32,467 bases of DNA from Verrucomicrobiota bacterium (GCA_027623095.1 JAQBVM010000039.1:1-32467), one strand, 5' to 3'. Counted from the first letter of the stretch, positions 6,814 through 15,861 are shown. The notes: generated by a model from the letters alone, not told the origin. Numbers and translations: made by a program.

Positions 6814-8840
6814 TTATCTGGAAAGAGATTCGGGAGAACTTCAAATGGGCGCTGCTCGCGATGCTCGTCTCGGCGTGCGGGATGTGGATGACGCTCGGGT
6901 CTTCGAATCGTCCCCCAATGTTTCCGGGCCAATTCGACGCAACCCATATTCTCTCCAGCGATTTCCTCGTTATGACGACTATCGGCGGAGCGTTGTTCGC
7001 CGGTTTGATCGGATTCGTCCAAGTGATTTTCGAGTCGCGTCCCGATCAATGGGCGTTTCTTGTCCACCGTCCAATTCCGAAGACTCAAATCTTCTTGGGC
7101 AAGACGGTTGCCGGACTGGCACTTTACATTCTCGGATTTGGTATTCCACTGTTCATTGTCATTGTCTATGCATCACGTCCTGGCAGTTTTCCGGCGCCGT
7201 TCGAGTGGCGGATGGCACTCCCGGCTTTTGCGGATCTGCTGAACGGAGTTGTGTATTATTTCGCGGGAATGCTCACCGGACTGCGGCAGGTCCGCTGGCA
7301 CGGAAGCCGATGCTTGGGAATTCTAGCGGCGGTCTCTGCGACGTTCGGAGTGGTAATGTTCTCAAGCTTCTGGATTGCCGCTTTTATCTCCGTGGTTGCG
7401 ATCGGCTTGAGCGCGCTTGCGGCCTGGGGCAGTTTCCTTTCCTGCGGCCGGTATTCGGACCAGCCAACGCTCGGGAAGTTTGCGTTAGCTACCTTCCTCG
7501 CTCCAGGGGCGCTGACTGTTGCCACGGCTGGTTTTGTCTTAGCTGGCGTTGCCGCCGCTCAGGCTCGGAGGGAAAGGAGCGAATACACGTATTATCAAAT
7601 CACGAAGGACGGATTGGTTCTCAAAGTTACGAGTAACAATTCGAGACTTACAGAGGCGCTTGATTTGAATGAAGTTCCATTTCGTCCGCCGACGAGTGAA
7701 GGATCGGGCGGTTTGGGGCAGGTTTCCCAACTTCTCCTGCCGATGGCAAATCTGACGCTGAACAATGAAAAGCGGAATTATGGCGAGGGATCGTATCGAA
7801 GCTGGAGAACCTTTTTTGCGCCACTGCCAGCTACAGCCGAGGCGATCTGGTGCTATTCCAGAACGCTGAATCGGATATTGGGGTATGGCGTTTCGACGCG
7901 GAGGTTGATGGGGAGCATTGGTCCGAACGGTTTCCTCGCGGGAAAATCTGACGCTCCGGATCGGTTCCAGCCTTTTGATTCCGAAGACTGGATCTATGCA
8001 GTCACGTCCGGTGATGTCCTGCATTTTCGCGATGCAGTCTATCTCCTGGCGTTGGAGGAGAGAAAAATTTTGACTCTTTTCACGCCGGCAAAGAGTGATC
8101 CGATCGTGGGCTCAACAACGCTTTATGCTGACGGGAAATGGGGACTGGTAGCTGTCGCTACAAAAGAGTGGATCCAAGTCCTGACCAGGGACGGAAGAAA
8201 CGTGCTTCGATTCAAGAACGTCCATTCGGACGACGATTATGGTCTCGCCCTTGTCGCAAAGCTTCCGAATGCGGAGCGGTTTGTGTTTCAATTCAAGGCT
8301 TCCTATTATTTGCCTCGGGATCGCAGAGCCTTGATACCAGAATTGTTCCAGGTGGTTTCGGCGGATGGAACGGTAGTGCCGGAAATTGAGTTGCCGTTGC
8401 TTGCTCTTCCAGAGATTTTTCAATCGCCCTTGGACTCGGCGGTTGGCTCCATAGTTCCCCCGGTGTTGATAGCACCGCTCCGGGTGGCCATCAGAAATTC
8501 CGGAATGTCCTCCCCGCCGATTTTCCTACTGATGTCCGTTGCAGTCGGTTTGCTTTGCGCGGCAGGCGGCGTAAGAGTGTCACGACGCTTTGCGTTCTCA
8601 TGGCGCAGGACCGTTGGATGGGCGCTGTTTAATGGACTCTTGGGTGTGCCTGGGTTGCTCACTTTTCTTTCTGTTCATGAATGGCCGTTGCGTGAATCGT
8701 GTGCTTCGTGCGGGAAGCTGAGAGTTGTGATTCGTGAAGACTGCGAACACTGTGGCGCCGACTTTCCACCGCCCGACAGGGACGGAACCGAAATATTCGA
8801 GCCCGTTCAGGGTCTGGGTGATTTGGGAAAGCGCGTTTGA
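6804..8840 (+). CDS. Large ABC-2-type permease with C-terminal zinc ribbon
   Basis: This 678-residue membrane protein starts MRIIIWKEIRENFKWALLAM. About six hydrophobic helices lie in the first 260 residues, including the DQWAFLVHRPIPKTQIFLGK loop typical of ABC-2 permeases. A soluble domain follows at about 270-560, rich in short beta-type segments (LFTPAKSDPIVG, GLVAVATKEWIQVLTRDG). Two more helices at about 570-630 precede a tail with Cys633, Cys636, Cys647 and Cys650 (CASCGKLRV...DCEHCGADF), which forms a zinc ribbon. A strong ribosome site (GGGGAGGA, 6792-6799) precedes the ATG. The gene overlaps the end of the broken ATPase by ten bases and would need it, or another ATPase, to work. The substrate is unknown. 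No lesion is seen. Confidence 0.8.
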   Translation: MRIIIWKEIRENFKWALLAMLVSACGMWMTLGSSNRPPMFPGQFDATHILSSDFLVMTTIGGALFAGLIGFVQVIFESRPDQWAFLVHRPIPKTQIFLGKTVAGLALYILGFGIPLFIVIVYASRPGSFPAPFEWRMALPAFADLLNGVVYYFAGMLTGLRQVRWHGSRCLGILAAVSATFGVVMFSSFWIAAFISVVAIGLSALAAWGSFLSCGRYSDQPTLGKFALATFLAPGALTVATAGFVLAGVAAAQARRERSEYTYYQITKDGLVLKVTSNNSRLTEALDLNEVPFRPPTSEGSGGLGQVSQLLLPMANLTLNNEKRNYGEGSYRSWRTFFAPLPATAEAIWCYSRTLNRILGYGVSTRRLMGSIGPNGFLAGKSDAPDRFQPFDSEDWIYAVTSGDVLHFRDAVYLLALEERKILTLFTPAKSDPIVGSTTLYADGKWGLVAVATKEWIQVLTRDGRNVLRFKNVHSDDDYGLALVAKLPNAERFVFQFKASYYLPRDRRALIPELFQVVSADGTVVPEIELPLLALPEIFQSPLDSAVGSIVPPVLIAPLRVAIRNSGMSSPPIFLLMSVAVGLLCAAGGVRVSRRFAFSWRRTVGWALFNGLLGVPGLLTFLSVHEWPLRESCASCGKLRVVIREDCEHCGADFPPPDRDGTEIFEPVQGLGDLGKRV

Positions 8841-8986
8841 ACTTCCTCAACTCGAACCGGCTTATGGATTCTGTTTAAGAGTGCAGGATAGTTTTCTGCT
8901 GCGCATCGGGGCTCGGGCAGCGTTCGGGAACTCACCTGTCCCGGAGCCGAAAAAAGATCCCTGATTTGTTCCTTTGTGGAATCCGG

Positions 8987-10246
8987 CTATTCGGAAAACC
9001 TCTTTGCGATGAGTGTCGCGTTGTGGCCACCGAATCCGAAGGAATTGTTGACGACGGCATTGATCCGCATCTTCCGCGCCGTATTGGGAACGTAGTCCAA
9101 ATCACATTCGGGATCGGGAGTCTCGTAGTTGATCGTGGGCGGCGCAATCCCTTCCTGAATGGCTTTGCAGCAGAGAATCGTTTCGACGGCTCCCGCAGCG
9201 CCCAGCATATGCCCCGTCGCGCCCTTGGTTGAGCTAATGGCCAGCTTGCGGGCGTGTTCGCCGAAAACGGTTTTGATCGCCTGCGTCTCGCAGATATCGC
9301 CCTGCGGTGTTGATGTTCCATGCGCGTTAATGTAGGTCACTTCGTCCGGAGAGATGCGCGCCGAACGCAGCGCCATTTTCATGCACCGCGCCGCTCCCTC
9401 GCCTTCGGGCGCCGGCGAGGTCATGTGATTGGCGTCCGCCGTGTTTCCGTATCCGATCAATTCGCAGTAGATGCGCGCGCCGCGAGCCCTTGCGTGCTCC
9501 AGTTCTTCGAGAACGACAACACCCGCGCCTTCTCCCATTACAAATCCGTTGCGGTCTTTGTCAAACGGCCGTGAAGCGCGTTGGGGCTCGTCGTTTCGAG
9601 TGCTCATTGCGCGCATGGCGCAGAATCCGGAAATCCCCAGCGGAACAATCGTCGCTTCCGCCCCACCGGCAAACATCACAGCGGCGTCTCCCATCTTGAT
9701 CGTTCTCCAAGCCTCGCCGATGGCGTGAGTGGAAGTAGCACATGCGGAACACGTGGCAAGGCTGGGGCCGCGCAGTTTATAGAACATGGAGAACAATCCC
9801 GACGCCATGTTGAGGATCAGCATTGGAATCATGAATGGAGATACCCTGCCGGGCCCTTTCGCGAGCAACACCTTGTGCTGTTCTTCGACCGTATAAAGCC
9901 CTCCAATTCCAGATCCGATGAACACGCCGATTTCGTCGCCGTTTTCCAGGCTCAGATCGAGCCCCGAATCCAGCAGTGCCCGATGACCCGCCACGACTCC
10001 GAATTGCGCGAACCGATCCGTTCGGCGAACTTCTTTCGCCGAGGGAAACGAGCGAACCGGGTCGAAATCCTTCACTTCCGCCGCAATCTGACAGTCATAC
10101 CCCTGAGTATCAAAAAGCGTGATTCTATCGATGCCGCACTGGCCTTCAACAATATGCTTCCAGAATTGGTCCGTTTCGTGGCCCAACGGCGTCACAGCGC
10201 CAAGACCCGTGATGACGACTCGGTGATACGCGTGTTGACTTGGCAT
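8987..10246 (-). CDS. fabF: Beta-ketoacyl-ACP synthase II
   Basis: This 419-residue condensing enzyme elongates acyl-ACP with malonyl-ACP in type II fatty-acid synthesis. It has the N-terminal [20 protein letters not shown], the nucleophile Cys in [18 protein letters not shown], and the catalytic His pair and Lys in [13 protein letters not shown] and [18 protein letters not shown]. The end is typical ([16 protein letters not shown]). The length matches FabF (about 410-415) rather than FabH, and the Cys-His-His triad is that of FabF/FabB. It is last in the fabD-fabG-acpP-fabF cluster. The ATG at 10244-10246 lacks a clear Shine-Dalgarno sequence and follows a hairpin by about ten bases. No lesion is seen, and the assignment is firm. 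Confidence 0.96.
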   Translation of the reverse strand: MPSQHAYHRVVITGLGAVTPLGHETDQFWKHIVEGQCGIDRITLFDTQGYDCQIAAEVKDFDPVRSFPSAKEVRRTDRFAQFGVVAGHRALLDSGLDLSLENGDEIGVFIGSGIGGLYTVEEQHKVLLAKGPGRVSPFMIPMLILNMASGLFSMFYKLRGPSLATCSACATSTHAIGEAWRTIKMGDAAVMFAGGAEATIVPLGISGFCAMRAMSTRNDEPQRASRPFDKDRNGFVMGEGAGVVVLEELEHARARGARIYCELIGYGNTADANHMTSPAPEGEGAARCMKMALRSARISPDEVTYINAHGTSTPQGDICETQAIKTVFGEHARKLAISSTKGATGHMLGAAGAVETILCCKAIQEGIAPPTINYETPDPECDLDYVPNTARKMRINAVVNNSFGFGGHNATLIAKRFSE

Positions 10247-10256
10247 AAAGATAAGA

Positions 10257-10290
10257 GGGCAGCTCGCGCTGAAACCAGGCGTCGCTGCCC
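10257..10290 (-). terminator. Hairpin between acpP and fabF, possible attenuator or processing site
   Basis: GGGCAGC (10257-10263) and GCTGCCC (10284-10290) form a 7-bp stem around a 20-base loop that can pair further. On the transcribed (minus) strand the stem is followed by TCTTATCTTTATG, a modest T-rich run that ends at the fabF start codon. It could partly terminate acpP transcripts or act on fabF translation. Both roles are inferred. Confidence 0.35.
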
Positions 10291-10310
10291 CCTTACTGCG
10301 TAAGTGAAAA

Positions 10311-10559
10311 TTACTTCTGCTGGCTATCTTCGATGTATTTGATCACATCACCCACGCTCTGAAGTTTTTCGGCCGCCTCGTCCGGAATCTCCTGGCCAAA
10401 TTCCTCCTCCAGCGCCATTACTAACTCGACCGTGTCGAGCGAGTCTGCGCCAAGATCTTCGATGAATTTCGCTTCCGGCGTGACCTGGTCGGGTTTCACA
10501 CCCAACTGCTCCACGATAATGTCTTTGACTTTCTGTTCGATCGATTTATCAGCGCCCAT
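10311..10559 (-). CDS. acpP: Acyl carrier protein
   Basis: This 82-residue acidic protein has the phosphopantetheine attachment motif [20 protein letters not shown], where the serine of DSL carries the arm. The rest is a standard four-helix ACP ([40 protein letters not shown]). It shuttles acyl chains between the Fab enzymes encoded around it. It is 168 bases downstream of fabG, a wide gap for this operon. That gap contains a promoter-like pair, which would fit the high ACP demand of the cell. The length and sequence are normal. Confidence 0.97.
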   Translation of the reverse strand: MGADKSIEQKVKDIIVEQLGVKPDQVTPEAKFIEDLGADSLDTVELVMALEEEFGQEIPDEAAEKLQSVGDVIKYIEDSQQK

Positions 10560-10587
10560 GACTTTCTTCGGTTTAAGTTTTGATGTG

Positions 10588-10616
10588 TGTCTAAGCGACG
10601 GTCAGATACCCGTCAA
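10588..10616 (-). promoter_or_regulatory. Possible separate promoter of acpP
   Basis: On the minus strand TTGACG (10611-10616) is followed after 17 bases by TAGACA (10588-10593), about 30 bases before the acpP ATG. The surrounding fabG-acpP gap is AT-rich compared with the genes. This is a weak match resting on spacing and position. Confidence 0.35.
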
Positions 10617-10727
10617 GCATTGATTCGTGAAATTTATGCGCCTTTTTATTGGCTATTTTTCTGTGGGATTCGCCTTCATCACATCAAGGCGTCCTCAAAG
10701 ACTTTTTTCAAAACCTCGAATCCTCTC

Positions 10728-11471
10728 TTACATCACCATGCCTCCGTCCACTGTCAAGACTTGGCCGGTGATATATCGCGCTGAAACACTTGCCAAAAAC
10801 AGCGCGGCGTTCGCCACGTCATCGGGCTGACCCAGGGAATTCAAAGGAATTTTTCTTAGCAATTCCTGCCGCATTTCCGCTTTCATCGCCGCAGTCATAT
10901 CGGTCTCAATGAAACCAGGAGCAATCGCATTGACCGTGACGCCTCGCGGCGCCAGCTCGCGCGCAATTGACTTCGTGAAACCGATTAACGCGGCTTTGCT
11001 CGCCGCGTAGTTGCATTGGCCGGCGTTGCCGATCAAACCGATGATCGAGGCCACGTTAATAATTCTTCCCGAACGCTGCTTTAGGAAGCTTCGCGCGAAA
11101 CCTTTCGTGAACAAAAAAGCACCCTTCAGGTTCGTGTTCAATACCGTGTCCCAGTCCTCTGGACTCATCCGCATGATGAGATTGTCCCGTGTCACACCCG
11201 CGTTGTTCACAAGAATGTCCACGCGCCCGATAGTTTGGACGATTGAATCGATCGCTATGGATACCGCTGCGGCGTCAGACACATCCAAGGCGAGCGCCCA
11301 AGCTTGCCGACCGAGCGCCCGCACTTCCTCAGCGACCGTCTCGGCGTTTTCCGCCGTCCGCGAAACACACGCGATGTCCGCTCCCTCGGAGGCAAACTTG
11401 AGTGCGATCGCCTTTCCGATTCCGCGGCCGGCACCTGTAACCACCGCAATCTGATTCTCCAATTGATTCAT
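10728..11471 (-). CDS. fabG: 3-oxoacyl-ACP reductase
   Basis: This 247-residue short-chain dehydrogenase/reductase reduces beta-ketoacyl-ACP with NADPH. It has the Rossmann nucleotide motif VTGAGRGIGKAIALKF, the NNAG motif (VDILVNNAGVTRDNLIMRM), the catalytic Ser in NVASIIGLIGNAGQ, and the Tyr-Lys pair in CNYAASKAALIGFTKSIARE. The ending VSARYITGQVLTVDGGMVM is characteristic of FabG. Its place between fabD and acpP settles the function among the many SDR proteins. The ATG at 11469-11471 gives the standard N-terminus. No anomaly is seen. Confidence 0.95.
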   Translation of the reverse strand: MNQLENQIAVVTGAGRGIGKAIALKFASEGADIACVSRTAENAETVAEEVRALGRQAWALALDVSDAAAVSIAIDSIVQTIGRVDILVNNAGVTRDNLIMRMSPEDWDTVLNTNLKGAFLFTKGFARSFLKQRSGRIINVASIIGLIGNAGQCNYAASKAALIGFTKSIARELAPRGVTVNAIAPGFIETDMTAAMKAEMRQELLRKIPLNSLGQPDDVANAALFLASVSARYITGQVLTVDGGMVM

Positions 11472-11589
11472 ACGCCGGGAAAGTTGTCGTGCCCATGTCG
11501 CAACGTGTCAAGCGCGAGTACAGGATCGATCCGTGTCCCGTGATCCCGTCTTCCGCAAGGGCAGCGACACTCGAATCTGGCCCGAGGCA

Positions 11590-12519
11590 TCACGAGTTCA
11601 GCACTGAGGCGGTTGCTTCCAAACTTGGCACATCGGAAATATTCGAAACAGTGACGGTCTTATCGATCCGCTTCATAAAGCCGCTCAGTGCCGTTCCAGG
11701 TCCGAGTTCGATGAATTGCGAGAATCCGTGATCGATCAGATAGCGCATCGAGTCTTCCCATCGAACCGAGCCGGTCACTTGCTCGACGAGACGCGCCCGG
11801 ATTTCCGCTGGGCTTTGGTGCGGGAGCGCCGTCACATTGCCGATTACCGGCACAGCGGGAGGCGCAAGTAAAACTTCACGCAATGCATTCTCAAGCTTCG
11901 GCTGCGCGCTCCGCATTAGCCGCGAGTGATACGCGCCGGCGACGCTCAAGGGCAGGGCCCGTTTCGCGCCTTTTGTCTTGGCGATTTCGCAGGCGTTGAC
12001 AATCTTTTGTCTGTCGCCTGAAATGACGATTTGTCCGGGACAATTGAGGTTCGCCAGCTCAACTCCAGCTTCATCGCAAATCGCGCGAGCAGCCGGCTCA
12101 TCGACTCCAATGAGGGCAGCCATGCTTCCTTGCGTTTGATCGCAGGCCTCCTGCATGAATTGGCCCCGCTGCCGCACCACCTTGAGACCGTCTTCGAACG
12201 ACATCACTCCGGCAGCGGAGAGCGCCGTAAACTCACCCAGCGAAAGACCCGCCGTACCCTGGAATTCGAATTCGGGCACACGTTCTCTCAGAAGCTGAAA
12301 GGCGACCCAACTCACGAGAAAGATGCCCGGCTGTGCGTTTTCGGTTTTGGTGAGCTCCGCCTCGGGCCCTCCAAAGCAGATTGATGCCAGGTCATAACCA
12401 AGCGCGTGATTGGCGCGGTCGAGCAATGCGCGCGCGCGCGGGAACCGTTCCGAAAGGTCTTGTCCCATACCGACGCTTTGCGCGCCCTGTCCCGCAAATA
12501 GCAATGCAGTCTTTTTCAT
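11590..12519 (-). CDS. fabD: Malonyl-CoA:ACP transacylase
   Basis: This 309-residue enzyme loads malonyl groups onto ACP. It has LLFAGQGAQSVGMGQDLSER at the N-terminus and the nucleophile elbow GLSLGEFTALSAAGVM. The conserved arginine region is VRQRGQFMQEA and the catalytic histidine lies in SVAGAYHSRLM. The end (GFSQFIELGPGTALSGFMKR) is typical. The elbow carries Leu where E. coli FabD has His (GHSLGE); the serine itself is kept, so activity is expected. It is first in the fab cluster and divergent from the isomerase-like gene. No plsX or fabH is present in the window, although these often precede fabD. Confidence 0.95.
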   Translation of the reverse strand: MKKTALLFAGQGAQSVGMGQDLSERFPRARALLDRANHALGYDLASICFGGPEAELTKTENAQPGIFLVSWVAFQLLRERVPEFEFQGTAGLSLGEFTALSAAGVMSFEDGLKVVRQRGQFMQEACDQTQGSMAALIGVDEPAARAICDEAGVELANLNCPGQIVISGDRQKIVNACEIAKTKGAKRALPLSVAGAYHSRLMRSAQPKLENALREVLLAPPAVPVIGNVTALPHQSPAEIRARLVEQVTGSVRWEDSMRYLIDHGFSQFIELGPGTALSGFMKRIDKTVTVSNISDVPSLEATASVLNS

Positions 12520-12563
12520 TCAGTTAAAGAATCTCTGGAGTGCAATCGTCATGGCGGCCGCCG

Positions 12564-12582
12564 GACTGCGATTCTCGCAGTC
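12564..12582. promoter_or_regulatory. Small inverted repeat in the fabD / isomerase-like intergenic region
   Basis: GACTGCG (12564-12570), loop ATTCT, and CGCAGTC (12576-12582) form a perfect 7-bp inverted repeat about 45 bases upstream of fabD. It lies in the 184-base gap between two divergent genes. It could be an operator or a leader hairpin; nothing in the sequence decides which. Confidence 0.3.
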
Positions 12583-12703
12583 GCTTCGAAACGGCCGGAA
12601 CAGATTCCAAGCGCGAATCCATTTCTAAATCTGGAATTCATGCGGCGGCATTTTAGGCATTGAACTCTTGCATTCAATAGCTAGTTTCGCTGCCATTGTG
12701 AGC

Positions 12704-14386
12704 ATGAGCGCAACCCGAATTTTGAAACCACGCCAAGTGGTCCTTGTCGCAAACGGTGATCTCCGTCTTTCGGCAAATCAGAAATGCTGGCCTGAACAAT
12801 CGAAAATGGAGTCCGCCCTGGCCGGTGCCTTGAAAGCAGAAGGCTGGACCGTCGCGCGCGCGCACACTTTCGACAAAACGAAACAACACGGCTTCATTGA
12901 TTCTCAAAAAATGGGCCTTGATGTTTTCCGGAGACTCGACCCGAACGCCCCGCTGATCGTCGCCGAGTCGGTTTGGCAATACAGTCAACACATTCTTGCC
13001 GGGCTGTCCACCCATCGCGGCCCCATCCTCACGGTCGCAAACTGGAGCGGAATCTGGCCGGGGCTCGTCGGCATGTTGAATCTCAACGGGTCGCTCACGA
13101 AAATGGGCGTTCCTTACAGCACCCTCTGGAGCGAACGCTTCAATGACAGCTTTTTCAAAACGGGACTTCATCGATGGTTAAACGAAGGTTCGATTCCTCA
13201 CGATCAAAGTCATGTGCGGGATTTGAAACTGTTGCGGTTACCGAGCGCTGATGAGCGTTTGGGAAGAAATTTCGCGCGGAAGTTTAAAGCCGAAAAGGCG
13301 ATCATGGGTGTTTTCGACGAAGGCTGCATGGGAATGCACAACGCGATCATTCCGGATGAACTGCTAAACCCGACGGGTGTGTTCAAGGAACGCCTCAGCC
13401 AATCGGCGCTCTTTGCGGGCATGCAGCGTGTCTCGGACGCCGAAGCGCGGTCAGTTTATGATTGGCTCCTAAAGCGGGGCATGCGATTCCAACTCGGGAC
13501 GGACGAAGCGACCGAACTCACCGAGTCCCAAGTCTTGAAGCAGTGCAAGATGTACGTGGCAGCGCTTCGAATTGCGGATGAATTTGGCTGTGACACGATT
13601 GGCATTCAGTATCAACAGGGCCTCAAAGATCTTGCGCCGGCAAGCGATCTCGTCGAGGGCCTTCTCAACAACGTGGATCGCCCCCCGGTCAAATGTCCGA
13701 GAACGGCCCGCTTGCTGTTTCAGAGTAACGCGCTACCGCATTTTAATGAGGTCGATGAGTGCGCGGGTTTGGACGGATTAGTGACATACAGGCTCTGGCG
13801 CGAACTTGGCTTGCCGCCGGAAAACACTCTCCATGACTTGCGCTGGGGACAACATTACAAGGGTCCGGCCGGCAAGAGCGTAAAAGGCGCGAAATCGACG
13901 CCTTCGGAAAATACTAAGATAGATGATTACGTGTGGGTCTTTCTGATCTCTGGCGCGGCCCCACCGGCGCATTTTGTCGGCGGGTTCCGAGGCGCCACTA
14001 GCGAGCGGCAGCCGCCTATGTATTTCCGCCTCGGCGGGGGTACGGTGAAGGGCGTTTCGAAACCAGGAAACATCGTCTGGAGCCGGATCTTTATCATGGA
14101 GGGCAAGTTGCACTGCGATCTAGGCGTGGCCCGGGTTTTGTCGCTTCCGGCCAAAGAGACCGACCGCCGCTGGCGGGAATCCACGCCCCAATGGCCCATC
14201 ATGCACGCGGTCCTCAATGGCATCACACGCGACCAGATGATGGCCCGGCACAAGGCGAATCATATCCAGGTCGTGTATGCACCCACCGCGGAACAGGCCA
14301 GCCGTGCAGCGCGTGTGAAGGCGGCCGCGCTTGCCGAACTCGGGCTCGAGGTTCACCTCTGCGGCAATGTGGACTTGAAAGATTAG
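12704..14386 (+). CDS. L-fucose/L-arabinose isomerase-like protein
   Basis: With the ATG at 12704 this is a 560-residue protein. It matches the fucose-isomerase-like family common in Planctomycetes and Verrucomicrobia: RQVVLVANGDLRLSANQKCW, PLIVAESVWQYSQHILAGL, PILTVANWSGIWPGLVGMLN, and FDEGCMGMHNAIIPDELLN. An acidic stretch LGTDEATELTESQVL and FGCDTIGIQYQQGLKDL occur in the middle, and NEVDECAGLDGLVTYRLW later. Known members interconvert aldoses and ketoses with a metal ion, but the substrate here is not known and it may not be a sugar isomerase at all. The frame extends to a TTG at 12668; the ATG is preferred because it precedes the conserved start. It is divergent from fabD with no pathway link visible. 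Confidence 0.75.
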   Translation: MSATRILKPRQVVLVANGDLRLSANQKCWPEQSKMESALAGALKAEGWTVARAHTFDKTKQHGFIDSQKMGLDVFRRLDPNAPLIVAESVWQYSQHILAGLSTHRGPILTVANWSGIWPGLVGMLNLNGSLTKMGVPYSTLWSERFNDSFFKTGLHRWLNEGSIPHDQSHVRDLKLLRLPSADERLGRNFARKFKAEKAIMGVFDEGCMGMHNAIIPDELLNPTGVFKERLSQSALFAGMQRVSDAEARSVYDWLLKRGMRFQLGTDEATELTESQVLKQCKMYVAALRIADEFGCDTIGIQYQQGLKDLAPASDLVEGLLNNVDRPPVKCPRTARLLFQSNALPHFNEVDECAGLDGLVTYRLWRELGLPPENTLHDLRWGQHYKGPAGKSVKGAKSTPSENTKIDDYVWVFLISGAAPPAHFVGGFRGATSERQPPMYFRLGGGTVKGVSKPGNIVWSRIFIMEGKLHCDLGVARVLSLPAKETDRRWRESTPQWPIMHAVLNGITRDQMMARHKANHIQVVYAPTAEQASRAARVKAAALAELGLEVHLCGNVDLKD

Positions 14387-14470
14387 GGCGCCGAAATGGG
14401 ATTGCAGGCGGACATACTTGGTGTTAATGAAACGGGCTTAGTCTGAGTTCCACCGTTAAAAACCGTATTC

Positions 14471-15103
14471 ATGGTTGATTGGAATATTCAATCCCGCGCG
14501 GACATCTGCGAGTCTTGCAGCAAATCATTTGCCGACAAGGAGGTTTTTCACACGCTCCTGTTTGACAGGAAAGACTGCTATACGAGGTCCGATATTTGCG
14601 CCGATTGTTGGAGCAAACAGTTTGGACAAGGGGCGACGGATCGGAAAGGGTTTGTCTCGTGCTGGCAGAGCGTCTATTCATTTCCTCCAGAAGCGCCGCC
14701 GGAGGCCATTCAAAAAGAATCTGCCGAGTCACTGCTCCGAAAACTAATCGCGCAGGCAAACCCATCGCATGAGGGCGCCCGGTTTATTCTCGCCGTGATG
14801 CTTGAACGAAAACGGTTGCTCAAGGTCAAGGCTCAGCTTACGGAGGAAGGGCGGCGCACGTTCGTCTATGAACACGCAAAGACCGGCGATCTATTTCACA
14901 TTATCGATCCTAACCTTCAGCTCTCTCAGTTGGAGGCTGTCCAACGGGATGTGGCGTCCCTGTTGGAGAATGGCGGTGATCCGAACGACGACTCCCAAGC
15001 CGGAAGAGGGGTCGATTCCAGCGAATCTCCAGTGGATATCCAGTGCGAGACAGTCGTTGATTTGAAGGGGGAGGAAGCAACTCAAGAGCCGACTGTTGGC
15101 TGA
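14471..15103 (+). CDS. Conserved protein of unknown function with N-terminal zinc-binding Cys motifs, upstream of rnc
   Basis: This 210-residue soluble protein has Cys13-x-x-Cys16 and Cys43-x-x-Cys46 (ICESCSKSF and DICADCWSKQF), with extra Cys at 36 and 64. This is the pattern of a treble-clef or ribbon-type zinc site. The middle region (SLLRKLIAQANPSHEGARFI, LAVMLERKRLLKVKAQLTEE) is helical and basic, followed by GDLFHIIDPNLQLSQLEAVQ and an acidic low-complexity tail. I do not recognise the family with certainty; similar proteins are, as far as I recall, found in Verrucomicrobia. Its stop is eight bases before the GTG of RNase III, so the two are almost certainly cotranscribed. A role in RNA metabolism is an inference from this neighbour only. 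Confidence 0.75.
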   Translation: MVDWNIQSRADICESCSKSFADKEVFHTLLFDRKDCYTRSDICADCWSKQFGQGATDRKGFVSCWQSVYSFPPEAPPEAIQKESAESLLRKLIAQANPSHEGARFILAVMLERKRLLKVKAQLTEEGRRTFVYEHAKTGDLFHIIDPNLQLSQLEAVQRDVASLLENGGDPNDDSQAGRGVDSSESPVDIQCETVVDLKGEEATQEPTVG

Positions 15104-15111
15104 CAACCGCC

Positions 15112-15861
15112 GTGTCCGACCTTTCCGCACTTCAAGACAGGCTGGGTTATCGGTTCGAAAATGAGGGGTTGCTGCGCCTGTCGCTCACACATCCCTCGGT
15201 TGTGCGCGAGCAGAATAGCTCGGTCGAACACAATCAAAGACTCGAGTTTTTGGGAGACGCCGTCCTTCAATTGGTCCTGACCAGCGTTCTCTACAGCAGA
15301 TTTCCGAGGTACGGCGAAGGGCCGCTCACCAAGGCTCGCGCTTTTCTGGTGAATCGAAAGTCTCTGGCGGAACACAGCGGCAAACTCGGTCTTGGAGAGC
15401 ATCTGATTCTAAGCCGGGGCGAAGAATTAAACGGTGGACGTGAACGGCCGTCAACGCTGGCAGATGCCTTCGAGGCTCTCCTTGGAGCCATCTTTCTCGA
15501 TACCGGGTTCGAGTCCGCCACGCAGTTTATCACTCAACGGTTCGATTTCGTTTTTGATGAATTAGAGGCCCTGCCGGCGATGGAGAATCCAAAGGGCGAC
15601 CTCCAGGAGATTCTGCAAGCGAATCTTCCCGAACCACCGAAATACCGGTTGATCTCCGTAACGGGGCCGGACCATGAAAAAAACTTCGAATGCGCAGTGT
15701 ACCATAGCCATGGCGAACTCGGGCGGGGAACTGGAAAGAGCAAGAAAGAGGCCGAAAGCCGTGCGGCGATGGATGCGCTCAGCAAGTTGAATTCGTCTCC
15801 GGGCGCGGAATCGATTAGCGCCTCCGGGGAAACCGGCGAAAATACAGCCTCCACCTGTTAA
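15112..15861 (+). CDS. rnc: Ribonuclease III
   Basis: This 249-residue protein cleaves double-stranded RNA in rRNA maturation and mRNA control. The nuclease domain shows HNQRLEFLGDAVLQLVLTSV (the Asp/Glu metal-binding signature) and LADAFEALLGAIFLDTGFE. A double-stranded-RNA-binding domain follows from about residue 160 (NPKGDLQEILQANLPEPPKY, then GRGTGKSKKEAESRAAMDAL). A Ser/Gly/Glu-rich tail of about 25 residues is unconserved. The start is a GTG at 15112, eight bases after the preceding gene. No later start leaves a complete nuclease domain. The function is firm. Confidence 0.96.
   Translation: MSDLSALQDRLGYRFENEGLLRLSLTHPSVVREQNSSVEHNQRLEFLGDAVLQLVLTSVLYSRFPRYGEGPLTKARAFLVNRKSLAEHSGKLGLGEHLILSRGEELNGGRERPSTLADAFEALLGAIFLDTGFESATQFITQRFDFVFDELEALPAMENPKGDLQEILQANLPEPPKYRLISVTGPDHEKNFECAVYHSHGELGRGTGKSKKEAESRAAMDALSKLNSSPGAESISASGETGENTASTC

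Noticed and set aside
8908-8956. Imperfect hairpin followed by AAAAAA between the permease gene and fabF, considered as a terminator
   Set aside because: The run after the stem on the plus strand is A, not T, and on the minus strand the T run comes before the stem. Neither direction gives an intrinsic terminator.
12674-13171. Minus-strand frame of 165 codons inside the isomerase-like gene
   Set aside because: It lies wholly inside a well-supported plus-strand gene and has no recognisable domain or ribosome site.
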